Source: Hyphomicrobiales bacterium
Lineage (GTDB): Bacteria > Pseudomonadota > Alphaproteobacteria > Rhodobacterales > Rhodobacteraceae
Assembly: GCA_003558415.1 (NCBI GenBank)
Contig: PWLT01000002.1
Span: 1-5,576 of the forward strand
DNA: 5,576 bases
Direction of reading: 5' to 3'
Under the pieces are notes generated by a model, which was not told where the DNA came from, searched no databases, and saw nothing but the letters and a program-made list of their open reading frames with translations. The first letter of the stretch is position 1. Each line of letters starts with the position of its first letter. This document shows positions 1 through 5,576 of this stretch, one piece after another. The position numbers were made by a program, and so were the translations under genes.

Positions 1-338
1 ATCCAGGCGCCGAAGCTGAACCCCGCCACCCAGCAGTGTTTGGCGTTCTGGTTCATCGCCTGAAGATAGTCGAGCGCGGCGGCGGCATCGGAAAGCTCGC
101 CCACCCCCTGGTCGTATTCGCCCTGGCTGCGCCCGACGCCGCGGAAGTTGAAGCGCAGCACCGAAAATCCCATTCGGTAGAAGGTGTAATGCAGGTTGTA
201 GACCACCCGATTGTTCATCGTGCCACCGAATTGCGGATGCGGATGCAACATCAGCGCGATCGGGGCGTCGCGCCTCTGCTGCGGGTGGTAGCGGCCTTCG
301 AGGCGGCCATCGGGTCCGGGAAAAATCACTTCGGGCAT
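1..338 (-). CDS. Alpha/beta hydrolase (COG2945-like), N-terminal part, cut by window edge
   Basis: The minus strand encodes 112 residues from an ATG at 338-336, beginning MPEVIFPGPDGRLEGRY, and the frame is still open at base 1. Visible motifs are HPHPQFGG (residues 32-39), usual for the loop after the first strand in this family; the block RFNFRGVGRSQG (62-73); and GFSFG (106-110), a G-x-S-x-G nucleophile elbow with Ser108 as probable catalytic serine. The acid and histidine of the triad would lie beyond the edge. This fits the small predicted cytosolic hydrolases of COG2945, whose substrates are mostly unknown, so none is assigned. A short AGG lies 7 bases before the ATG. The gene is divergent from iscR and the starts are 180 bases apart. 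No clear promoter of its own was found. The family call is firm; the function is open. Confidence 0.88.
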   Translation of the reverse strand, partial: MPEVIFPGPDGRLEGRYHPQQRRDAPIALMLHPHPQFGGTMNNRVVYNLHYTFYRMGFSVLRFNFRGVGRSQGEYDQGVGELSDAAAALDYLQAMNQNAKHCWVAGFSFGAW

Positions 339-374
339 TCAGTTGCCTGTCTTTCCTCTGCTTGGTATGACGCG

Positions 375-395
375 GGCGCGGTTGTTGACCGCGCC
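375..395. repeat. Perfect 8-bp inverted repeat over the -35 element
   Basis: GGCGCGGT (375-382) and ACCGCGCC (388-395) are exact reverse complements separated by the 5 bases TGTTG. The right arm includes most of the predicted -35 hexamer TTGACC (385-390). Neither flanking gene ends here, since both start outward from this region, so it is not a terminator. It could be a second operator or a chance palindrome in GC-rich DNA. The symmetry is seen directly; any role is inferred. Confidence 0.45.
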
Positions 396-413
396 GGGCC
401 ATGGATTTAGAAT
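385..413 (+). promoter_or_regulatory. Predicted sigma70-type promoter of the iscR-suf operon
   Basis: TTGACC (385-390, five of six matches to TTGACA) is followed after exactly 17 bases by TAGAAT (408-413, five of six matches to TATAAT). It is the best hexamer pair seen in the divergent region and points into iscR. Transcription would start near 420, leaving a leader of about 100 bases before the iscR ATG at 519. The -10 element lies inside the operator palindrome at 407-421, so bound repressor would block it. A weaker pair, TTGCCT (343-348) and TATGAC (366-371), also spaced by 17, matches only four of six at each box and is less likely. Confidence 0.7.
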
Positions 414-421
414 TGTTCTAA
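407..421. promoter_or_regulatory. Iron-Rhodo-box-like operator, probable IscR site
   Basis: TTAGAA-TTG-TTCTAA is a perfect 6+3+6 palindrome in a GC-rich region. It overlaps the predicted -10 hexamer (408-413) and lies 98-112 bases before the iscR start. Rhodobacterales iron-regulated genes are known to carry palindromes of this kind, termed Iron-Rhodo-boxes, and IscR of Rhodobacter sphaeroides has been reported to repress through them. The position predicts autorepression of the whole operon. The palindrome is direct observation; the identity of the binding protein is inferred from family knowledge. Confidence 0.78.
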
Positions 422-518
422 GCTCGACTGCTTGATGGCGACTGCTGGGACGCCGGCGACCGTATCGGAGTTAAGGTGCGAGGCCACGCGCGTCAATTGA
501 TTTGGCCGGGGAAAGCGG

Positions 519-980
519 ATGAAACTCTCGACGAAAGGCCGCTATGCGATGGTTGCGCTTGTCGATCTGGCGCTGGCGCCCGAGGGTGAGCTGGTGTCGC
601 TGGCCGAGGTCGCGCGACGCCAGAAGGTCTCGCAGCCCTATCTCGAGCAGCTTTTCGTCAAGCTGCGGCGCGCCGGTCTGGTTGAATCGGTGCGTGGCCC
701 CGGCGGCGGCTACAGGCTGGCGAAATCGCCCGACGCGATCCGCGTGGTGGATGTGTTCGAAGCGGTGGAAGAGACGGTGAGCGCCCTGCACACCGGCGCG
801 GGGGTGTCGGGGGGCGTTTCGGGCTCGAAGGCGCAATCGTTGAGCAACCGGCTTTGGGAGGGGCTGTCGGCGCATGTCTATGTCTTCCTTCATCAGACTC
901 GGTTGTCGGATGTGGTGAACAATGCGCTCTCGCCCTGTCCGGCGGTGCCCAATCTCGTTCAGGTGGTGGACGCGGAATGA
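519..980 (+). CDS. iscR: IscR, Rrf2-family regulator of Fe-S cluster biogenesis
   Basis: A 153-residue Rrf2-type winged-helix regulator opening with MKLSTKGRYA, the typical IscR start. The DNA-binding part includes the recognition region SQPYLEQLF (residues 38-46, with Glu43 as in E. coli IscR) and the wing RGPGGGYRLAKS (59-70). A dimerisation helix and the RLWEGL block (111-116) follow. The loop that in E. coli carries Cys92, Cys98, Cys104 and His107 is present here as residues 91-110, but all four ligands are replaced; the only cysteine is Cys140 near the C-terminus. This single-Cys form is known in Rhodobacteraceae, where the R. sphaeroides protein still binds a cluster and represses iron-metabolism genes. 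The ATG at 519 follows a weak GGGGAAAG (508-515). The stop overlaps the desulfurase start (ATGA), suggesting translational coupling. It probably represses its own operon through the palindrome at 407-421. Confidence 0.95.
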   Translation: MKLSTKGRYAMVALVDLALAPEGELVSLAEVARRQKVSQPYLEQLFVKLRRAGLVESVRGPGGGYRLAKSPDAIRVVDVFEAVEETVSALHTGAGVSGGVSGSKAQSLSNRLWEGLSAHVYVFLHQTRLSDVVNNALSPCPAVPNLVQVVDAE

Positions 981-2026
981 CGCGCGCGCGCAGCTATCTT
1001 GACTGGAACGCGACCGCCCCGCTGCGCGCCGAGGCGCGCGCGGCGATGATCGCGGCGATGGATGTGGTCGGCAACCCGTCCTCGGTTCATGCCGAGGGGC
1101 GCGCCGCGCGCGCGCTGATCGAGCGCGCCCGCGCGCAGGTGGCAGCGGCGCTGGGCGCGGATGGCGCCGAGATCGTGTTCACCTCGGGCGCGACCGAGGC
1201 TGCGGCGCTGGCGCTTGCCGGGCGCGGCCTGCAGGGCAGCGAGATCGAACATGACGCGGTGCGCGAATGGATCGATCCGGTCCTGGAGACCGGGCCCGAT
1301 GGGCGCGTGCAGGTGCCCGACCCGGCGCGCGCGGCGTTGCAGCTTGCCAATTCCGAAACCGGCGTCGTGCAGGACCTGCCCGAGGGGCTGGCGGTGTCGG
1401 ATCTGACCCAGGCTTTCGGCAAGCTGCCGCTGGCCTTCAACTGGCTGGGCGTTCAGATGGGGCTGGTCTCGGCGCACAAGCTGGGCGGACCCAAGGGGGT
1501 GGGGGCGCTGGTGATGCGGCGCGGTGTCGAGCTTGAGGCGCGCATACGCGGCGGCGGGCAGGAGATGGGGCGCCGCGCGGGCACCGAGAATGTCATCGGC
1601 ATCGCCGGATTCGGCGCCGCGGCCGAGGCGGCGGCGCGCGATCTGGCCGCGGGTGAATGGGAGCGCGTCGAAAAACTTAGAAATATTCTAGCCGAGGCTC
1701 TGGCAGCCGGCGCGCCAGAGACTATTTTTGTCGGGAATACGGGCGCGCGGCTGCCCAACACCTTGTGCCTTGCCACGCCGGGCTGGAAGGGCGAGACGCA
1801 GGTGATGGCGATGGACCTTGCCGGTTTCGCCGTCTCGGCGGGGGCGGCGTGCTCGTCGGGCAAGGTTCGCGAAAGCCGGGTTCTGCGCGCGATGGGCCAT
1901 GATGCCCGCATAGCGGCCTCGGCGATCCGGGTGTCGCTGGGCCCGGCGACGACGCGCGAGGAGGTCGAGCGCTTTGCGCAGACCTGGCTGGCGCAGCTGA
2001 CGAAACATCGCGCCCGCGCCGCTTGA
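977..2026 (+). CDS. iscS: Cysteine desulfurase, NifS/IscS type (class V aminotransferase)
   Basis: A PLP enzyme of 349 residues that converts L-cysteine to L-alanine and holds the released sulfur as a persulfide for Fe-S assembly. Visible landmarks: the N-terminal YLDWNATAPLR (residues 7-17); NPSSVHAEGR (33-42); TSGATE (69-74) for phosphate binding; EHDAV (91-95) with His92 at the cofactor-stacking position; SDLTQAFGK (141-149) with Asp142 and Gln145; SAHK (165-168) with Lys168 as Schiff-base lysine; GTEN (202-205); and AACSSGK (290-296) with Cys292 as persulfide cysteine. This last loop is of NifS/IscS type, not the RxGHHC type of SufS. At about 55 residues shorter than E. coli IscS it is compact; much of the loss lies between residues 95 and 130. 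The ATG at 977 overlaps the iscR stop; an in-frame start at 854 would run through iscR and is unlikely. Codons 234-238 are unusually AT-rich (see 1677-1691). Confidence 0.93.
   Translation: MTRARSYLDWNATAPLRAEARAAMIAAMDVVGNPSSVHAEGRAARALIERARAQVAAALGADGAEIVFTSGATEAAALALAGRGLQGSEIEHDAVREWIDPVLETGPDGRVQVPDPARAALQLANSETGVVQDLPEGLAVSDLTQAFGKLPLAFNWLGVQMGLVSAHKLGGPKGVGALVMRRGVELEARIRGGGQEMGRRAGTENVIGIAGFGAAAEAAARDLAAGEWERVEKLRNILAEALAAGAPETIFVGNTGARLPNTLCLATPGWKGETQVMAMDLAGFAVSAGAACSSGKVRESRVLRAMGHDARIAASAIRVSLGPATTREEVERFAQTWLAQLTKHRARAA
1677..1691. promoter_or_regulatory. Intragenic near copy of the operator palindrome
   Basis: TTAGAA-ATA-TTCTAG lies inside the desulfurase gene and matches the promoter palindrome at 407-421 at 11 of 12 arm positions with the same 3-base spacer. 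It falls in codons 234-238 (CTT AGA AAT ATT CTA, Leu-Arg-Asn-Ile-Leu), an AT-rich and uncommon set for this GC-biased gene. No good -35 hexamer lies 17 bases before its -10-like part, so it does not resemble a complete promoter. The sequence match is direct; a role in IscR binding is inferred. Confidence 0.4.
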
Positions 2027-2053
2027 GGCCGGGCCATCCTTGCAAGAAGCTTC

Positions 2054-2069
2054 CCGGGCGCATGCCCGG
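2054..2069 (+). other. Short GC hairpin in the iscS-sufB gap
   Basis: CCGGGC (2054-2059) and GCCCGG (2064-2069) form a 6-bp stem with a GCAT loop. No T-run follows, so it is not a standard intrinsic terminator, and the operon continues. It lies just before the sufB ribosome-binding region and could affect mRNA stability or partial processing; this is inference. Confidence 0.35.
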
Positions 2070-2077
2070 ATGTGAAC

Positions 2078-2090
2078 AGGAGAGACGGGA
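2078..2090 (+). promoter_or_regulatory. sufB ribosome-binding region
   Basis: AGGAG (2078-2082) is the strongest Shine-Dalgarno match but lies 14 bases before the ATG at 2097, farther than usual. A weaker GGGA (2087-2090) lies at 6 bases. Either may be used. Together they support the 2097 start, which also gives the expected SufB N-terminus. Confidence 0.5.
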
Positions 2091-2096
2091 AACGCC

Positions 2097-3620
2097 ATGG
2101 CAGCACTGGATGACACGGAAGTCCGCGAAGGCGTCGATCGCGAGACGGTGGAAACCGTCGCCTCGATGGCGGGCAAGTACAAGCACGGCTGGTCCACCGA
2201 TATCGAGATGGATTTCGCACCCAAGGGGTTGAGCGAGGACATCGTCCGCCTGATCTCGGACAAGAACAACGAGCCCGAGTGGATGACCGAGTGGCGGCTG
2301 CAGGCCTATCGCCGCTGGCAGGGCATGGAGGAGCCCGACTGGGCGATGCTGGAAATCCCGCCCATCGACTACCAGGAGCAGTATTATTACGCCAAGCCCA
2401 AGAGCATGGAGAAAAAGCCCAAGTCGCTTGACGAGGTGGACCCCAAGCTTCTGGAAACCTATGAGAAGCTCGGCATCCCGCTGCGCGAGCAGATGATCCT
2501 TGCCGGAGTCGAGGGGGCCGAGCAGGCCCCGGCCGAAGGCCGCAAGGTCGCCGTCGATGCGGTGTTCGATTCGGTCAGCGTGGGCACCACCTTTCAGGAG
2601 GAACTCGCCCGGGCCGGTGTCATCTTCTGCCCGATCTCCGAGGCGATCGAGAAACACCCCGAACTGGTGAAGAAATATCTCGGCAGCGTCGTGCCGCAGG
2701 GCGACAACTTTTTCGCCGGGCTCAACTCCGCGGTGTTCACCGACGGCTCCTTTGTCTATGTGCCGCCCGGCGTGCGCTGCCCGATGGAGCTGTCCACCTA
2801 TTTCCGCATCAATGCGGAAAATACCGGCCAGTTCGAACGCACGCTGATCATCGCCGACAAGGGATCCTATGTGAGCTACCTTGAGGGCTGCACCGCGCCC
2901 AAGCGCGACACCACGCAGCTTCACGCCGCCGTGGTCGAGATCGTGGCGCTCGAAGATGCCGAGGTGAAATACTCCACGGTGCAGAACTGGTATCCCGGTG
3001 ACGAGGAGGGCGTGGGCGGCATCTACAACTTCGTCACCAAGCGCGCCGATTGTCGCGAGGACCGTGCCAAGGTGATGTGGACGCAGGTGGAGACGGGTAG
3101 CGCGATCACCTGGAAATACCCCTCCTGCATCCTGCGCGGCAACGACACGCAGGGGGAGTTCTACTCGATCGCCATCACCAATAACTGGCAGCAGGCCGAT
3201 ACCGGCACCAAGATGATCCATCTGGGCCGCAACACGAAAAGCCGCATCGTCTCCAAGGGCATCAGCGCGGGCCACGCGCAGAATACCTATCGCGGGCTTG
3301 TCTCGATGCATCCCAAGGCGGCGGATTCGCGCAACTATACCCAGTGCGACAGCCTGCTGATCGGCGACAAATGCGGCGCGCATACCGTGCCCTATATCGA
3401 GGTGAAGAACGCGACCTCGCGCGTCGAGCACGAGGCGACGACCTCCAAGGTCGATGACGACCAGCTCTTCTATTGCCGCCAACGCGGCATGGACGAGGAG
3501 GAGGCCGTGGCGCTCGTCGTCAACGGCTTTTGCAAGGATGTGCTGCAGGCCCTGCCGATGGAATTCGCGATGGAGGCGCAGAGCCTGGTGGCGATCTCGC
3601 TCGAGGGCTCGGTGGGCTGA
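2097..3620 (+). CDS. sufB: SufB, Fe-S scaffold subunit of SufBC2D
   Basis: A full-length 507-residue SufB (E. coli about 495), the cytosolic scaffold subunit on which clusters are built with SufC and SufD. The N-terminal helical part holds [20 protein letters not shown] (residues 47-66), a SufB hallmark. The beta-helix core runs from about 155 to 430 and includes [19 protein letters not shown] (221-239), [11 protein letters not shown] (261-271, Cys265 matching the conserved EGC cysteine) and [12 protein letters not shown] (291-302). The C-terminal part has [18 protein letters not shown] (413-430), VEHEATTSK (443-451) and NGFCKDV (476-482), and ends AISLEGSVG. Cys417 and Glu444-His445-Glu446 correspond to E. 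coli Cys405 and Glu432-His433-Glu434, residues known to matter for cluster formation, so the protein looks functional. It starts 70 bases after the desulfurase stop and is followed by sufC. No truncation or frameshift is seen. Confidence 0.97.
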   Translation: MAALDDTEVREGVDRETVETVASMAGKYKHGWSTDIEMDFAPKGLSEDIVRLISDKNNEPEWMTEWRLQAYRRWQGMEEPDWAMLEIPPIDYQEQYYYAKPKSMEKKPKSLDEVDPKLLETYEKLGIPLREQMILAGVEGAEQAPAEGRKVAVDAVFDSVSVGTTFQEELARAGVIFCPISEAIEKHPELVKKYLGSVVPQGDNFFAGLNSAVFTDGSFVYVPPGVRCPMELSTYFRINAENTGQFERTLIIADKGSYVSYLEGCTAPKRDTTQLHAAVVEIVALEDAEVKYSTVQNWYPGDEEGVGGIYNFVTKRADCREDRAKVMWTQVETGSAITWKYPSCILRGNDTQGEFYSIAITNNWQQADTGTKMIHLGRNTKSRIVSKGISAGHAQNTYRGLVSMHPKAADSRNYTQCDSLLIGDKCGAHTVPYIEVKNATSRVEHEATTSKVDDDQLFYCRQRGMDEEEAVALVVNGFCKDVLQALPMEFAMEAQSLVAISLEGSVG

Positions 3621-3670
3621 CGGGGCGGAGTCGGCCGCCCGGCCGGACCTTCCGGATTTGAGACAACTGC

Positions 3671-3689
3671 CCCCGCATCAAGGGCGGGG
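3671..3689 (+). other. GC hairpin in the sufB-sufC gap
   Basis: CCCCGC (3671-3676) and GCGGGG (3684-3689) form a perfect 6-bp stem with a 7-base loop, ending 24 bases before the preferred sufC ATG. A smaller CCGGA/TCCGG stem lies upstream at about 3642-3654. Neither is followed by a T-run, so a full terminator is unlikely. They may influence message stability or the SufB:SufC ratio; this is inference. Confidence 0.35.
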
Positions 3690-3713
3690 CGAGCAAGAAC
3701 GGGAATGACATAC

Positions 3714-4471
<758 letters not shown>

Positions 4472-4472
<1 letters not shown>

Positions 4473-5576
4473 TGGCATTGCGCAAGGAAACCTTGCTGGC
4501 CGCCCGGCGCGAGGCGGCCGAGAGCCGGCTTGAGGGGGTCGAGATCCCTCAGGGCGGGCGCTGGATCGCGTCGGCGCGCGAGGATGCGCTGGAGCGGCTG
4601 CGCGCCGCCGGGCTGCCCGACCGGCGTGACGAGTACTGGAAATTCACTCGCCCCGACTCGCTGGTTGCCCCCGATGCCGAGGCGGCGGCGCTGTTCGACA
4701 GCGCCGGGGAGCCGCTGGTGTTTCACGACATCGACCGCGTGAAGCTGGTCTTCGTGGATGGCGTGTTCGATGCAAAGGCCTCGGACGATCCCGCGCTCGC
4801 GGGTGTCGAGATCGAAATGCTTTCGGACGCGGCGGGGCGCGACATTCACTGGGCCAAGGAGATCTATGGCCGGCTCGAGGAGCAATGCCAGACGCCGGTT
4901 GCGCGCACGCTGGCGACGCTCAACACCGCGCTGGCGCGCGAGGGCGTGCTGATCCGCGCCACGGGAAAGGCGGCGCGGCCTGTGTCGCTGATCTACCAGC
5001 GCAGCGCGGTGGGTGCGGATGCGATGCTGCATCACTGCATCCGGCTCGAAGAGGGCGCCGAGCTCACCGTGCTGGAGAACGGCCCCGCCGCGGCGCGGTT
5101 CAACACGGTGATGGAGGTGGAGGTGGCCGATGGCGCGCGCTTTCACCATGTGCGCGCGCAGGGGCGCGACCATGAGCGCCGCTCGGTCACGCATCTCTTC
5201 GCGCGCGTCGGAGAGGGGGCTGCCTTCAAGTCCTTCACCCTGACCGTGAACGGCAAGCTTACCCGCAACGAGGCGATGATCCAGATGATCGGCCGCGACG
5301 GGGTGGCCCATATCGCCGGCGCCTGTGTGGGAGAGGGCGATTTCCATCAGGATGATACCGTCTTCATCGCCCATGCCGCCGAGAACTGCGAGAGCCGACA
5401 GGTCTTCAAGAAGGTTCTGCGCGCCGGGGCGGTCGGTGTCTTTCAGGGCAAGATCCTCGTGCATCCCTCTGCCCAGCGCACCGATGGCTACCAGATCAGC
5501 CAGTCGCTGCTGCTCGACGAGAAGGCGCAGTTCCTCGCCAAGCCCGAGCTCGAGATCTATGCCGATGACGTGAAAT
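4472..5576 (+). CDS. sufD: SufD, SufBC2D scaffold subunit, 3' end cut by window edge
   Basis: Encodes 368 residues from an ATG overlapping the sufC stop, still open at the window end. SufD is the SufB paralogue that pairs with it and with SufC; it supports iron acquisition and cluster assembly. The N-terminal region has DEYWKFTRPDSL (residues 53-64), the usual SufD block before the core. The beta-helix core (about 160-350) includes LHHCIRLEEGAELTVLEN (186-203), TLTVNGKLTRNEAMIQM (256-272) and SRQVFKKVLRAGAVGVFQGK (308-327). The last residues seen are EIYADDVK (361-368). In E. coli SufD the next residues are Cys-Ser-His, with functional His360, so that site lies just past the edge; the final base T fits a Cys codon. 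About 50-60 residues are probably missing. No frameshift is seen. Confidence 0.95.

Noticed and set aside
393..402. 10-bp repeat GCCGGGCCAT, also at 2028-2037
   Set aside because: Short GC-rich match in two unrelated gaps with no symmetry or context; chance is the simplest explanation.
36..410. Plus-strand open frame of 124 codons
   Set aside because: It is the antisense shadow of the hydrolase on the minus strand, which has strong family motifs, and it runs through the promoter and into the operator palindrome.
435..500. Possible 21-residue leader peptide before iscR
   Set aside because: It has a start and stop in frame in the leader but no Shine-Dalgarno sequence and no attenuation-type codon run.
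854..976. Upstream in-frame extension of the desulfurase
   Set aside because: It would overlap the conserved iscR C-terminus, adds residues unlike any desulfurase N-terminus, and the ATG at 977 in an ATGA overlap gives the expected YLDWNAT start.
1722..3482. A 586-codon open frame on the minus strand opposite sufB
   Set aside because: It runs antisense to the clearly coding sufB and desulfurase genes, its translation shows no recognisable domain, and long antisense frames are expected where third codon positions are GC-rich.
3631..3644. CGGCCG-CC-CGGCCG repeat after sufB considered as a terminator
   Set aside because: No T-run follows and sufC continues the operon; self-complementary CG hexamers are common in this base composition.

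Overview
This window is a high-GC chromosomal segment that reads as the iron-sulfur (Fe-S) cluster assembly locus of an alphaproteobacterium, most likely of the Rhodobacteraceae group. Three things point there: the gene order iscR - iscS-type desulfurase - sufB - sufC - sufD, an IscR that has lost the usual three cysteines, and a TTAGAA-N3-TTCTAA palindrome (the 'Iron-Rhodo-box' type of operator) upstream of iscR. The genus cannot be fixed from the sequence.

Layout. Bases 1-338 (minus strand) hold the N-terminal part of an alpha/beta hydrolase, cut by the window edge. Bases 339-518 are a divergent control region with a sigma70-like promoter reading right (TTGACC-N17-TAGAAT), an operator palindrome covering its -10 element, and a separate 8-bp inverted repeat covering its -35 element. 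The rest is one co-directional operon on the plus strand: iscR (519-980); a compact NifS/IscS-type cysteine desulfurase (977-2026, ATGA overlap with iscR); sufB (2097-3620); sufC (3714-4472, or from 3705); and sufD (4472 to the window end, TGATG overlap with sufC, 3' end missing). The two gaps flanking sufB (70 and 93 bases) each contain a short GC-rich hairpin.

How the genes work together. The desulfurase takes sulfur from cysteine as a persulfide. SufB, SufC and SufD form the SufBC2D scaffold, where the cluster is built on SufB/SufD with ATP hydrolysis by SufC. IscR senses Fe-S or iron status and is expected to repress its own operon through the palindrome at the promoter. No SufE, SufU, SufS or A-type carrier is visible; they may lie beyond the right edge.

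The parts list is a known type of system. The least expected signal is a near copy of the promoter operator inside the desulfurase gene (1677-1691), encoded by a run of AT-rich, uncommon codons in an otherwise strongly GC-biased gene.
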